The position numbers were made by a program, and so were the translations under genes. This document shows positions 26,361 to 37,131 of a DNA stretch of 64,000 nt, piece after piece. The notes beneath the pieces were generated by a model, which was not told the origin of the DNA, did no database searches, and worked only from the letters and a program-made list of their open reading frames with translations. Source of the stretch: Vibrio marinisediminis. GTDB lineage: Bacteria > Pseudomonadota > Gammaproteobacteria > Enterobacterales > Vibrionaceae. The DNA lies in the NCBI RefSeq assembly GCF_014050145.1, contig NZ_JACFYF010000001.1:310001-374000 (forward strand). The letters are read 5' to 3'. Numbering within the stretch: the first letter of the stretch is position 1; every line of letters starts with the position of its first letter.

Positions 26361-27125
26361 ATGCAGCCAAACCGACCTCAAACTGTTACCGTTCGTAGTA
26401 GCGAAACAATAACGCCAAATATGCAACGTCTAGTCCTACAAGGTGGCGTTCTAAGTTCCTTCAATGATGATTGTGAAGGCGGCTACATTAAACTGTTATT
26501 TAATGCTGAAGGCGGCACTGATCTATCCAACATGCCAGATGGAATGCGACCAGCGATGCGCACTTATACTATTCGCCGTTTTATGGCAGAGGAACATGCC
26601 ATCGAAGTCGATTTTGTTCGTCACATCACGCAAGACAATCAATGTGGTTTTGCCTCTCGTTGGGCAATGAATGCGCAAATTGGCGATACAATTGAAATCC
26701 GCGGTCCTGGAGATATTTCAAGCTTAAATCACAGCGCTGATTGGTTTGTTTTCGCAGCTGACATGACGGCTTTACCAGCTCTATCGGTAAAAGTGAAGCA
26801 ACTGCCAACGGATGCTAAAGGCTACGCGGTTATCCAAGTTGTGAGCGAAGAAGATGTGCAACCTCTGGAAGTACCTGCAGGTATTAAGGTTCACTGGGTG
26901 ACAGAAGAGCTATCTCAAGCCGTTCGAGCTTTGCCTTGGCAAGACGGTCAAGCTTCTGCATGGGTTGCGTGTGAGTTCGACTCTATGCGCGGTTTACGCC
27001 AATACCTACGTAATGAGAAGGAGCTTGAGCGCGACTTTATCTACATCAGTAGCTACTGGAAACAAGGTGTGGCGGAAGATGGGCACAAAGTAATCAAACA
27101 ACAAGATGCCCAAGAAAACAACTAG
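26361..27125 (+). CDS. Siderophore-interacting protein (ViuB/YqjH-type ferric reductase)
   Basis: This 254-residue protein has a ferredoxin-reductase-like FAD domain with the RTYTIRR flavin motif (about 73-79), then FAADMTALPAL in the NAD(P)H domain, and a C-terminal YISSYWKQG motif typical of the SIP family. Such proteins reduce ferric siderophores in the cytoplasm to release iron. The start at 26361 gives the family-like N-terminus. An ATG at 26331, inside the loop of the upstream hairpin, is in frame and possible. No siderophore biosynthesis genes are nearby. Confidence 0.88.
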   Translation: MQPNRPQTVTVRSSETITPNMQRLVLQGGVLSSFNDDCEGGYIKLLFNAEGGTDLSNMPDGMRPAMRTYTIRRFMAEEHAIEVDFVRHITQDNQCGFASRWAMNAQIGDTIEIRGPGDISSLNHSADWFVFAADMTALPALSVKVKQLPTDAKGYAVIQVVSEEDVQPLEVPAGIKVHWVTEELSQAVRALPWQDGQASAWVACEFDSMRGLRQYLRNEKELERDFIYISSYWKQGVAEDGHKVIKQQDAQENN

Positions 27126-27180
27126 TCTCTCTGGTTTCTTTAATTCCATCAACCTATAGCGAAAGAATTAATCCGCTTAA

Positions 27181-27222
27181 ACCAAACCTCTAAGCATCGA
27201 TGACGATGTGATGAGGTTTGGT
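27181..27222. terminator. Nested hairpin between convergent genes
   Basis: ACCAAACCTC/GAGGTTTGGT (10-bp outer stem) encloses CATCG/CGATG (inner stem). It lies between the convergent SIP and LysR genes. There is no T run, so termination is inferred from position. Confidence 0.5.
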
Positions 27223-27261
27223 AAGAGCAAATCAATACCTCTGTAACTTCAAGGGTAAAGA

Positions 27262-28134
27262 TTACTCAGCCATTTGCTCAGCAAGGTAATCAATCAGCAA
27301 ACGAACTTTTGGTGATAAGTTTCTATTTTGAGGATACAGCGCCCAAATCCCTTCTCGCTCATCACGGAACTCTTTCAACACCTCAACTAACTCACCATTA
27401 TCCAACGCTGTTTGCACGTAATAATCTGGCAACTGTATTAACCCCAACCCTCGCTTTGCCGCATCCAACAAAGCAAAACCTGAGTTGCATTGAATTCGAC
27501 CACTGACCCTAACCGACTTCTCACTCTTTTTATGTCTAAAGCGCCAATGAGCCATCGAACTGACTAAACATTGGTGATGAGACAACTCCGACAAACTGTG
27601 CGGTGCGCCATATTTAACAATGTAGTCAGGGCTCGCACAGACATACAATTGACGAGAGGCCAAACGTTTGGCCACCAACGAAGAGTCTCTTAAGCGCCCC
27701 AAGCGAATGGCAACATCATAGCCGGCTTCAATTAAGTCTACAGTCTGGTTCGTTAGATCGAGCTCGAGATCAATTTGGGGGTAAAGCAATAAAAACTCAT
27801 TCAATAATGGTGCGACATGAATTTCGCCATACGTCACCGGAGCGGTAATTTTAATTTTGCCTTTTGGCACAGCTTGCAATTGAGTCACCGCAAGTTCGGC
27901 CAGCTCTAAACCTTCAACCAGCAATTTACACTGCTCAAAATATACTAGCCCAGCTTCGGTTAGCGTCACCTTACGTGTCGTACGGTTAAGCAGTTTTACC
28001 GCCAATCGTTCTTCCAACGCTGCCACTCGACGGCTAATCTGCGCCACTGATGTATGAAGTTTCTTTGCTGCCCCAGTAAAACTGTTCGTTTCAGCAACGG
28101 CAACAAACTCACTTACCCCTTCCCAATTCGCCAT
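27262..28134 (-). CDS. LysR-family transcriptional regulator of the frmA-fghA locus
   Basis: This 290-residue protein has an N-terminal LysR helix-turn-helix (about 5-62; NSFTGAAKKLHTSVAQISRRVAALE region) and a periplasmic-binding-like effector domain (about 88-288). It is divergent from the glutathione-dependent formaldehyde dehydrogenase gene 185 bases away, the standard arrangement for a LysR activator of frmA. Formaldehyde or its glutathione adduct is the likely cue, by inference. Confidence 0.9.
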   Translation of the reverse strand: MANWEGVSEFVAVAETNSFTGAAKKLHTSVAQISRRVAALEERLAVKLLNRTTRKVTLTEAGLVYFEQCKLLVEGLELAELAVTQLQAVPKGKIKITAPVTYGEIHVAPLLNEFLLLYPQIDLELDLTNQTVDLIEAGYDVAIRLGRLRDSSLVAKRLASRQLYVCASPDYIVKYGAPHSLSELSHHQCLVSSMAHWRFRHKKSEKSVRVSGRIQCNSGFALLDAAKRGLGLIQLPDYYVQTALDNGELVEVLKEFRDEREGIWALYPQNRNLSPKVRLLIDYLAEQMAE

Positions 28135-28191
28135 TTAAGATTTCCATTATTACAAATAGGTAAAAATCATTTACATAATAGCCTGATTATC

Positions 28192-28205
28192 ATTTCAAAT
28201 GAAAT
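28192..28205. promoter_or_regulatory. Possible LysR-type operator
   Basis: ATTTC-AAAT-GAAAT is a short dyad in the LysR/frmA divergent region. It fits the loose T-N11-A type expected for LysR regulators. Such motifs are frequent in AT-rich DNA. Confidence 0.25.
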
Positions 28206-28259
28206 ATATAAAATAGCGACCATCTTAACGAGGCAGCGCAAAGCGAAAACCTTAACTAA

Positions 28260-29468
<1,209 letters not shown>

Positions 29469-29570
29469 TAGCCACTAACCATGTAATTAGGCTCTTCAGC
29501 CAAAATTGGAGAGCCTACAACGAGCTGAATGCCCCTAGCCTTCCATTATAGTTTTATCGAGAGATTATCC

Positions 29571-30410
29571 ATGACCATCGAAAACATCAGCCAAGCCAAA
29601 GTGTTTGGTGGCTGGCACAAACAGTACACGCATGAGTCTCAAAGCCTCAATTGCTCAATGCGATTTGCGATTTACTTGCCACCAAGTGCAACGCCAGCGA
29701 CGCCCGTACCTGTAGTTTACTGGCTATCAGGTTTGACTTGTACTGATGAAAACTTCATGCAAAAAGCTGGGGCATTCCGTGCTGCTGCTGAGCTTGGTAT
29801 TGCGATTGTCGCTCCAGATACAAGCCCTAGAGGCGAAGATGTTGCTGACGACGAAAACTATGATCTGGGTAAAGGTGCAGGGTTTTATCTCAATGCAACT
29901 CAAGCGCCTTGGAATACACATTACCGTATGTATGATTACATCGTTGATGAACTACCAGCTTTAATCGAGGCTAATTTCCCAGTCTCAAGTAGAAAATCTA
30001 TATCGGGTCATAGCATGGGCGGACACGGTGCGCTAACGATTGGTTTGAAAAACAGCGACCGCTATCGTTCTATCTCTGCATTTAGCCCCATCAGTAACCC
30101 AATGCAATGCCCTTGGGGGCAAAAAGCATTTGCCGCTTATTTGGGTAAATCAGTAGAGAGTTGGAAAGCGTACGACGCGTCTGAGTTGCTCAAACAACAT
30201 ATGGCAAAACTGCCAATGCTGGTTGACCAAGGTGATGCGGATAACTTCCTGCATGAGCAATTGAAACCGGAAACGCTTGTGCATGCAGCGCAGCTGCATA
30301 ACAGTGACCTGACGTTAAGAATGCAGCCAGGTTACGACCACAGCTACTACTTTATTTCTAGCTTTATAGAAGAACATTTGCGTTTTCACGCTAAATATTT
30401 GCTTGCTTAG
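29571..30410 (+). CDS. fghA: S-formylglutathione hydrolase
   Basis: This 279-residue alpha/beta hydrolase (esterase D family) has the nucleophile S148 in GHSMGG, with Asp and His expected in DQGDADNF and GYDHSYYF. It hydrolyses S-formylglutathione to formate and glutathione, the second step after FrmA. It lies 102 bases downstream of frmA in the same operon. The start is ATG at 29571, because the upstream in-frame extension is not conserved. A terminator follows. Confidence 0.95.
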   Translation: MTIENISQAKVFGGWHKQYTHESQSLNCSMRFAIYLPPSATPATPVPVVYWLSGLTCTDENFMQKAGAFRAAAELGIAIVAPDTSPRGEDVADDENYDLGKGAGFYLNATQAPWNTHYRMYDYIVDELPALIEANFPVSSRKSISGHSMGGHGALTIGLKNSDRYRSISAFSPISNPMQCPWGQKAFAAYLGKSVESWKAYDASELLKQHMAKLPMLVDQGDADNFLHEQLKPETLVHAAQLHNSDLTLRMQPGYDHSYYFISSFIEEHLRFHAKYLLA

Positions 30411-30437
30411 ATAACCGCTTTCAAAGCAACAAATGAC

Positions 30438-30468
30438 AAGCCCCTCTTCACTGCCTTTTGAGGGGCTT
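30438..30468 (+). terminator. Terminator of the frmA-fghA operon
   Basis: A 9-bp GC-rich stem (AAGCCCCTC / GAGGGGCTT) with a 13-base loop and a short pyrimidine tail lies 28 bases after the fghA stop. Confidence 0.8.
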
Positions 30469-30601
30469 TCTCTATACCCAAGTAACCTCAAGATGCTTGG
30501 CTATATTTAACTCGATCGCTCTTTTACATTTCTTTGCACTCGTCGCTTGCTGCGCTAAACTAGCCACACTTCTTATTTGCTTGCCGTAGCTACGATTGAC
30601 C

Positions 30602-31003
30602 ATGTCGAAAATTAAAATCACCTTTTTAACGCTAATTCTCATTGCTTCCGCTGTTGCTGCATGGGTTTTTATTCCCACTCATACCAGCCTTGGTTACCCA
30701 ATTGCCTCCATACCGGTAGGTGAAAACTTGTCCTTGATGGGTTACAAGTTAGCCTCTACTGAAAAAAAATTAAACAAGCTCAATCAATACTATTTAATTG
30801 AGAACGGCAGCGAAATTGGCGACCAAGAACCACTAATCACAACATCCGATCAGTTCCTACGCATTGAATCAATCAAAGACAACACGCTAACTTTAAGTGT
30901 AAAAGGGCGTATCGAGCAGTATCGCAATGATATTTGGGTAGAAAAAGCAGATGGCACCGTACAGCACTGGCTAGTCAGTTTAAACTCAAGCTACGTACGC
31001 TAA
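30602..31003 (+). CDS. Small membrane-anchored or exported protein, unknown
   Basis: This 133-residue protein has an N-terminal hydrophobic segment (about 6-24) that can be a signal anchor and a beta-rich hydrophilic domain ending in WLVSLNSSYVR. No family is recognised. The ATG at 30602 is preceded by a TTG in frame at 30596; ribosome-binding sites are weak for both. A strong terminator follows, which supports it being a real transcription unit. Confidence 0.6.
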   Translation: MSKIKITFLTLILIASAVAAWVFIPTHTSLGYPIASIPVGENLSLMGYKLASTEKKLNKLNQYYLIENGSEIGDQEPLITTSDQFLRIESIKDNTLTLSVKGRIEQYRNDIWVEKADGTVQHWLVSLNSSYVR

Positions 31004-31027
31004 CGCTTCTGACACAACGAATCCAAT

Positions 31028-31048
31028 CCACCTTGCTTAGCAAGGTGG
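31028..31048 (+). terminator. Rho-independent terminator
   Basis: A 9-bp stem (CCACCTTGC / GCAAGGTGG) with a 3-base loop and a downstream TATTCCTTTTC tract, 25 bases after the preceding stop. Confidence 0.85.
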
Positions 31049-31107
31049 TATTCCTTTTCTAAACAGGTAAAATCGCGACTCTTAAATAACGCTGATAGAA
31101 ATTTACC

Positions 31108-32787
31108 ATGCACCAACCTGAGCAACTCTTTACCCGTTTTAACGCCAATATCGACAGTATCGATTTACCAAGCGCGTTTACTTTCCCTTTTTACTATCAG
31201 CCACACCCTCTTTGCATTATTGCTGCGACTGAACTGCAACAGCATTTAGAGGCTCAAACTCAATGGCAACATGACTTTGGCATTGAAGGGAATGAATCCG
31301 GTACGGGTAAAATGTTTGGTGTGCTTCTGGTTCGCTCCTCGCAAGGTGAGTTAGGCTATCTAAGCGCTTTTTCTGGTAAGATTGCTGAGCAAAACTTACT
31401 GCCTAACTTTGTTCCACCAGTATTTGATATGCTGGCAGAAGAGTGCTTCTTTCGTACAGAATTAGACGACATCACCCAGCTAAATAGCCGAGTAAAAACG
31501 CTATCAGCCGATCCTACATTGGCTGAACTCAATCAAACGCTCGCTCAATACCAAGCAGAATATCAGCAGCAAGAACAACACCAACGCCAAGCAATCATCT
31601 ATGGTCGTGCCGAACGAAAACGCCAACGCCTAGAAGCAGAGCAAACTCTTCCAACAGAAGAGGTCAAAACGGTGCTTGATCAACTCGCCAAGCAAAGTGT
31701 CGCGGATAAAAATGTTCTCAAATACCTAAAGTTAGAGTGGGATGAAAAGATTGCTCAAGTTCAATCTAAACTGCTGAAATACAATGACGAAATCCATCAA
31801 GCAAAACAGCAGCGTAAGAATCTATCCAATGCTTTGCAAAACAAGTTATTCGAGCAATATTGTTTTCTCAACGGCAAAGGCGAACAAAAATCGTTGAAAG
31901 CTATTTTTGCTGAAACCACAAACCCTACACCACCAGCGGGCGCAGGTGAATGTGCGGCACCGAAGATGCTGCACTACGCTTACAAGCATGGTTTTACTCC
32001 CCTAGCGATGGCAGAGTTCTGGTGGGGGATATCACCTAAATCAGAAATCCGACAACATAAAAAGTTTTACCCTTCATGCCACGGTAAATGTAACCCAATT
32101 TTAGGACATATGCTGCAAGGGCTCACGGTGGATCCCAACCCACTTGAAGACAATTGGGGCGAAAATAAACCACTTGAAATTGTCTACCAAGATGACGCTA
32201 TTGTAGTAGTCAACAAGCCGTCTGGTCTCTTATCTGTGCCAGGGAAAACCATTAAAGATTCTGCCTATACACGGGTACAAGCCTTATTCCCAGATGTAGA
32301 AGGACCGTTCGTGCTGCACCGTTTAGATATGGCAACCTCAGGGCTTCTAGTGTTTGCTTTGACACGCCGAGCAAATAAAAGTCTACAGCAACAGTTTATT
32401 GCTCGCGGCATTGAGAAACGGTATTTGGCGATGGTTGAAGGGGTTGTTTCACAGCAAAGTGGTGAGATTAACTTACCAATGCGGGGGGACCCAGATGATC
32501 GCCCACGCCAATTAGTTTGTTATGAACACGGTAAGCCTGCAACGACTTACTGGGAGTTGATCGAGACAAAAGATGGTAGAAGCAAACTCTATATGTACCC
32601 TAAAACGGGTCGTACCCATCAACTTCGTGTGCACTGCGCCCATTACCAAGGTCTGAATATGGCAATGGTCGGTGATGGTCTCTATGGAGAAAAAGACTCT
32701 CGATTACATTTACATGCTGAGCGTTTATCTCTCGATCATCCATACAATAAAAAACGCATGACTTTTAACGCTGCTTGCGAATTTTAA
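31108..32787 (+). CDS. RluA-family pseudouridine synthase with long N-terminal extension
   Basis: This 559-residue protein has a C-terminal pseudouridine synthase domain (about 350-555) with the catalytic motif HRLD (404-407; D407 nucleophile) and the GRTHQLRVH motif near the end. The first about 340 residues form an extra region with a predicted coiled coil (about 135-250) and a cysteine pair (CHGKC, 324-328). It isomerises uridine in rRNA or tRNA; the target position is unknown. The extension is shared by a Vibrio/Shewanella subgroup as far as I recall. It is flanked by terminators, so monocistronic. Confidence 0.87.
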   Translation: MHQPEQLFTRFNANIDSIDLPSAFTFPFYYQPHPLCIIAATELQQHLEAQTQWQHDFGIEGNESGTGKMFGVLLVRSSQGELGYLSAFSGKIAEQNLLPNFVPPVFDMLAEECFFRTELDDITQLNSRVKTLSADPTLAELNQTLAQYQAEYQQQEQHQRQAIIYGRAERKRQRLEAEQTLPTEEVKTVLDQLAKQSVADKNVLKYLKLEWDEKIAQVQSKLLKYNDEIHQAKQQRKNLSNALQNKLFEQYCFLNGKGEQKSLKAIFAETTNPTPPAGAGECAAPKMLHYAYKHGFTPLAMAEFWWGISPKSEIRQHKKFYPSCHGKCNPILGHMLQGLTVDPNPLEDNWGENKPLEIVYQDDAIVVVNKPSGLLSVPGKTIKDSAYTRVQALFPDVEGPFVLHRLDMATSGLLVFALTRRANKSLQQQFIARGIEKRYLAMVEGVVSQQSGEINLPMRGDPDDRPRQLVCYEHGKPATTYWELIETKDGRSKLYMYPKTGRTHQLRVHCAHYQGLNMAMVGDGLYGEKDSRLHLHAERLSLDHPYNKKRMTFNAACEF

Positions 32788-32922
32788 CACCCCATTTTTC
32801 TATCTAATCTCCACTATTTTCCAATCACTATTTATCTCATTAAATAGTGATTGTCGGATGATCATTTTGTTTCATATTAATAATGTTTAATCGTATAATG
32901 TGCGGACTCTGGAGGAAAGTGA

Positions 32923-35073
32923 ATGAGTCACGCCGCAATAAAACAAATAAAAGCGATTATGTCCCAATTGCCACTAACACAAGGCGTTGAGGGTGTTGCA
33001 CAAACTAAAAATAAAATAGACGACGTCTGCCAGGAGTATAATTACCACTTACCTAAGCTTTTCACACTTATTTTAGAAGGTGTTAAGGGGAATCGAAATA
33101 ACACTCGCCTTGAAGCGATGGACATTTTCGAAGAAGCACTATCACTTTGCCAAGAAGATGATGTAGTTCAGCGCTTGCAAATACAGACTTTCTTAGGCTC
33201 AATCTATGCGGACTATGACGACTACCATAAGGCATATATCGCTTATCGCGATGTACTTGAGCATGCCTACCGATTAGATGCGAACTATCTGTCATTCGCA
33301 TACACCAATATCAGTGATTTCTATCTGTGCCTAGGTCAGTACGATCAAGCTTATCAAATAGCAGAGCATGGCGCTCAATATGGTGAGAAAATCGGTCATC
33401 ACTCTAATCACGCAATTTGTCTGCTCAATATGGGATACGCTCTGGGCTACCATCACAGCAAGCACCAAGCCGCAATTTTACACTGTAAACAGGCATTGAA
33501 GCTGGGCAGCGATAATGGTGCGACACGAGTAGAAGCCATTGCACACGGCTATATCGCTCAAATTATGGCACGTAATGCCAACATGTACTCCCCCACGCAA
33601 ATCAACCATCATTTCAATCAGGCTGATTATTTGTTCACTGGGGTTTTTGACAATCACAATCAAACCGAATGTCGAGTTCACCATATTGCTTACATGACCA
33701 AATTTGGTGACCGACAGCAAGCATTACAACGAGCGCTTAAGCTCCATGAAGAAATAAATGCAGAAGACAACTATGGCTTCTTCGCGCTTTTATGTGACTG
33801 TCTCTGTGAATTGTTACACGACAATGATGACGTGGTGCTGCTTTGCAAAATCCAATCTGATTATATCCATATCACTCGACAGCATCTAAAGAAGCTACAA
33901 ACCAAAGAGTTTGACAAGCTAATTAATCAAATAGAAAAAGCGACACAAGATCATGAACGGTTAGTACTCGACAAAATGCAGCAACACATTGGGGCTGTCA
34001 CTGAAGTCGGTCAATCGATAGCGACATCGGAAGATATTGCTAACAATCTCCCAATGATCTACGAAAAAATCTGTTCGATTTTCCCGACCAAAGAGTTTGG
34101 CATCGCGCTATATCATGAAGATAGTGACACTTTAGAGTATTGCTACTTTCACGATAATCATGGTCCCGTTGCTAATTCCATCGTCAATTGTAAGACGCAA
34201 TTTTCTGTCGGCACCTATGTAGTTAAACATAAGCGTACCGTTCATTTGAACCAAATTAATGATGAAGCGCTCAGCGCCTTTGTTCCAATACAAGAACGCT
34301 CAACTAAAGAGTGTGTCTATTTTAGAAATGACTCACCGGTTCAATCGATCATTTTGACCCCTATTTTGATACAAAATAAGGTGCTTGGTTTGCTTTCAAT
34401 TCAACACCCGCTGGCTGATCAATATTTACAGTACCACTGTAACTTATTTGAACAACTCGCCAGTTTCATTGCCGTTGCATTAGAGAACCACATGCAACGC
34501 AACCGCCTTGAAGCTGCCTATCAAAAGCTGGAAACCTTATCAAAAACTGATCCTCTAACAGGGCTATACAATCGATATCAATTAGATGATATCGCACCAA
34601 AACTGATAGAAAATTCAAGCAAGTACGGTTTCAACCTTGCTATCGCAGTTATTGATGTCGATTATTACAAAGGCTACAACGACTTTCATGGTCATCACCA
34701 AGGTGACGTGGCCCTTCAATATATCGCCAATGAAATGAAGAAAGTGTTTGCTGACAACGATGACTACCTCTTCCGCTACGGTGGGGACGAATTTTTGCTA
34801 CTGAGTTACAACTTGCCTGAAGTCGCGTTCAAGTTAAAGCTAGAACAGATGCATCAAGCGATCAGCGATTTATCATTAACTCATCCACTATCCTCGTGCA
34901 GCGATTGCGTGTCACTGTCGATTGGCGCAGCCTATTTCAGCGAAATCGATCATATCAACAATAACTTCTCTGAACTGTTCAATATTGCGGATCAAGAGTT
35001 GTATAACGTCAAAAAGAGCGGTCGAAATCGCATTAGTAGCGTTAGGAAGAAACTGGTTAGAGAAACCGTTTAG
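32923..35073 (+). CDS. Soluble TPR-GAF-GGDEF diguanylate cyclase
   Basis: This 716-residue protein has no transmembrane helix. TPR-like helical repeats fill about residues 1-350, a GAF domain about 365-520, and a GGDEF domain about 540-705 with an intact GGDEF at 620-624. The place of the inhibitory RxxD reads DNDD, so classical product inhibition is unlikely. It should make c-di-GMP in response to a cytoplasmic ligand or protein partner. GGAGG precedes the start. It is convergent with maa across a shared terminator. Confidence 0.9.
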   Translation: MSHAAIKQIKAIMSQLPLTQGVEGVAQTKNKIDDVCQEYNYHLPKLFTLILEGVKGNRNNTRLEAMDIFEEALSLCQEDDVVQRLQIQTFLGSIYADYDDYHKAYIAYRDVLEHAYRLDANYLSFAYTNISDFYLCLGQYDQAYQIAEHGAQYGEKIGHHSNHAICLLNMGYALGYHHSKHQAAILHCKQALKLGSDNGATRVEAIAHGYIAQIMARNANMYSPTQINHHFNQADYLFTGVFDNHNQTECRVHHIAYMTKFGDRQQALQRALKLHEEINAEDNYGFFALLCDCLCELLHDNDDVVLLCKIQSDYIHITRQHLKKLQTKEFDKLINQIEKATQDHERLVLDKMQQHIGAVTEVGQSIATSEDIANNLPMIYEKICSIFPTKEFGIALYHEDSDTLEYCYFHDNHGPVANSIVNCKTQFSVGTYVVKHKRTVHLNQINDEALSAFVPIQERSTKECVYFRNDSPVQSIILTPILIQNKVLGLLSIQHPLADQYLQYHCNLFEQLASFIAVALENHMQRNRLEAAYQKLETLSKTDPLTGLYNRYQLDDIAPKLIENSSKYGFNLAIAVIDVDYYKGYNDFHGHHQGDVALQYIANEMKKVFADNDDYLFRYGGDEFLLLSYNLPEVAFKLKLEQMHQAISDLSLTHPLSSCSDCVSLSIGAAYFSEIDHINNNFSELFNIADQELYNVKKSGRNRISSVRKKLVRETV

Positions 35074-35092
35074 GTCCAATAGCAAACTATTT

Positions 35093-35127
35093 CACAAGCT
35101 GTTTCCAGCCATAAGGAACAGCTTGTG
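35093..35127. terminator. Shared terminator between convergent genes
   Basis: A long stem (CACAAGCTGTTTCC against GGAACAGCTTGTG, one bulge) with an 8-base loop lies between the GGDEF gene and maa stops. Confidence 0.75.
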
Positions 35128-35129
35128 AT

Positions 35130-35696
35130 TTATTCATCATTGATATTCACACGAATAACCCGGCATGGATTACCCGCCGCAAGTACGTTTGCAGGAATGT
35201 CTTTGGTGACAACACTACCGGCACCGATAACCGCATTTTCTCCAATAGTGACTCCTGGACAAACGACCACACTCCCTCCTAACCAAGCATTGTTACCAAT
35301 GGTGATAGGTTTACCAAACTCCACCCCTTCTTCCACTCTACTTTTCACATCCAACGGATGACCCGCCGTGTAAAGCTGCACATTGGGACCCAACAATACG
35401 TTATTGCCAATCGTCACCTCTGCGACATCAAGTATTACGCAGTTAAAATTGGCACAAAAGTTTTCACCAAGCTGAATATTACTACCGTAATCACAACGGA
35501 AAGGCGGTTCAATAAACGCATTTTCACTATTAGGAATCAACTGGTTAATTGCATCACGCCATTCTGAAGTATCTGGAATACTGTTATTGAGCTGCTGTAA
35601 AGTTTTACGGCAAACAATACGTTCCGCGTACAGCGCCGTATCCCATGCATCATAAGCTTCACCAGCGAGCATCTTTTGTTTTTCAGTTTTCATCAC
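35130..35696 (-). CDS. maa: Maltose/sugar O-acetyltransferase
   Basis: This 188-residue hexapeptide-repeat transferase has an N-terminal Mac domain (EKQKMLAGEAYDAWD) and a left-handed beta helix with the catalytic histidine in TAGHPLD and the motif NNAWLGG. It aligns throughout with E. coli Maa, which acetylates maltose, glucose and other sugars from acetyl-CoA. LacA/NodL-type homologues are alternatives. Confidence 0.88.
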   Translation of the reverse strand: MMKTEKQKMLAGEAYDAWDTALYAERIVCRKTLQQLNNSIPDTSEWRDAINQLIPNSENAFIEPPFRCDYGSNIQLGENFCANFNCVILDVAEVTIGNNVLLGPNVQLYTAGHPLDVKSRVEEGVEFGKPITIGNNAWLGGSVVVCPGVTIGENAVIGAGSVVTKDIPANVLAAGNPCRVIRVNINDE

Positions 35697-35954
35697 TTTT
35701 CTCTAATCGGAAGTTTGTTTATGCGTGCCAGCATTGTGGGTGGCTAGCACATGAAACTTAAAACCATTATATCTTGGTAAAATAGCATTAAATCATGCCG
35801 TTCGGTCTCCCTTCTCACTTGATGATTTCTACAGCCAAATTGAACCACTAGCGCCCCGACTTATTTACCCTCACAACAATAGTAAAAACCACAATCACAA
35901 AGTGGAAATTTTAACTAAGCAGGTCAACACTTAAGACAACTAAGGGAGGTCGGT

Positions 35955-36887
35955 ATGAAAGAGTTTAAAAATATACTATTTGTTAGCCAAGGATTAACAG
36001 GGAATAGTGACTCACTGGAGCAAGCTCTAACATTATCAAACAACAATCATGCCTCACTAATGGGGATCATTATTTGCCCATCGCTACCAGAAAACATGAG
36101 CAAATATGAAGAGGTGTATGAAAAGTCACTGCTTGAAAACCTAGATTCTGAAGTTAAGCAATGTGTAAGCAAAAACAACCAAGACGACAGGCGAGTCTTC
36201 CCAATTAAGATTGCCAGCGGGGATAAACCTGCCATCAAGGTAATCAAAACCGTTCTCAATGATGGCTGTGATTTGTTGATTAAAGATGCAGAGCCACTTA
36301 ACGAAGGTAGCGAAGGCTTCAAAGCATTAGACATGAAACTACTTCGAAAAAGCCCCTGTGCCATTTGGTTGAACCGCCCAAGCCCAAAAGATCACGCTAA
36401 AAAGAGAGTGGCGGTCGCTATTGACCCGATAGTGGAAGGTCCTGAAGGGAAAAAACTGGCTCTACAACTGCTTGAGGTCTCCCGATCTATAGCAGATAGT
36501 TGTGATAGCCAGTTGCACGTTATCTCATGCTGGGAATACGAGCTTGAGAACTACTTAAGAGATCATTCTTGGATTCAAGTTGACGAAGAAAGACTCAACG
36601 CTGAAATTGAATCGGTCAGATCAAATCACCGAGAAATTTTGGACTCATTGATTATTGAATCGGGGATCTCTGGAGAGATAACCGTTCACCACATTAATGG
36701 TCGAGCAGACGATGAAATTCCACAGTGCGTCGCCAACTTAGAGATTGATATTCTTGCTATGGGTACGATTGCGCGTACTGGTATTAAAGGGCTGGTGATG
36801 GGTAATACTGCTGAAAACGTTCTGCAGTCGATCAAATGCTCACTCGTAGCACTCAAACCTGAAGGGTTTATCTCACCTATTCATTAG
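35955..36887 (+). CDS. Tandem-domain universal stress protein (UspE-like)
   Basis: This 310-residue protein consists of two Usp domains (about 1-145 and 150-305). The second ends with the nucleotide-binding type motif GTIARTGIKGLVMGNTAEN. The length and duplication resemble E. coli UspE. The Shine-Dalgarno AGGGAGGT is very strong, suggesting high expression. Its role is in stress survival; no direct partner is encoded next to it. Confidence 0.9.
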   Translation: MKEFKNILFVSQGLTGNSDSLEQALTLSNNNHASLMGIIICPSLPENMSKYEEVYEKSLLENLDSEVKQCVSKNNQDDRRVFPIKIASGDKPAIKVIKTVLNDGCDLLIKDAEPLNEGSEGFKALDMKLLRKSPCAIWLNRPSPKDHAKKRVAVAIDPIVEGPEGKKLALQLLEVSRSIADSCDSQLHVISCWEYELENYLRDHSWIQVDEERLNAEIESVRSNHREILDSLIIESGISGEITVHHINGRADDEIPQCVANLEIDILAMGTIARTGIKGLVMGNTAENVLQSIKCSLVALKPEGFISPIH

Positions 36888-36900
36888 TGTTGCGCACGTT

Positions 36901-36924
36901 AGGGGCGTTGATATCGTCGCCCCT
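36901..36924 (+). terminator. Terminator of the Usp gene
   Basis: A 7-bp stem (AGGGGCG / CGCCCCT) is followed by an AT-rich tail, 14 bases after the stop. The rest of the 367-base gap up to the ABC-F gene contains a leader ORF and attenuator-like structure. Confidence 0.7.
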
Positions 36925-37050
36925 ATATATATCACTAACATGCAATTTTTCTCACCATTCTCACTGGCGATCTTATAGTTGCATATGTAAAATAACCACC
37001 ACGGACCACCGAAGGTGCTTTCACTTTCATAAAAAACAAGGAGGTATGCT

Positions 37051-37131
37051 ATGTCTATGTGGTGTTCAATCAACCCACGTCTATTTGGTATTACAGCTCG
37101 CTCAAGAGTTTCAGCTATCGCACTGCGATAA
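37051..37131 (+). CDS. 26-residue leader peptide upstream of the ABC-F gene
   Basis: The ORF starts at ATG 37051 and ends at TAA 37129-37131. It is preceded by a consensus Shine-Dalgarno AAGGAGG with six bases spacing, far stronger than that of the ABC-F gene itself. The peptide starts MSMWCSINPRLFGITARSR. Codons 16-19 coincide with segment A of the alternating hairpin set, so a ribosome stalled on or just before it would change the fold. An overlapping ORF in another frame (ATG 37046) touches the Shine-Dalgarno and is disfavoured. Confidence 0.6.
   Translation: MSMWCSINPRLFGITARSRVSAIALR

Noticed and set aside
31108-32787. Fusion of two unrelated genes giving the long pseudouridine synthase
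   Set aside because: The reading frame is continuous with no internal start signals, and similar long forms are, as far as I recall, usual in Vibrio and Shewanella.
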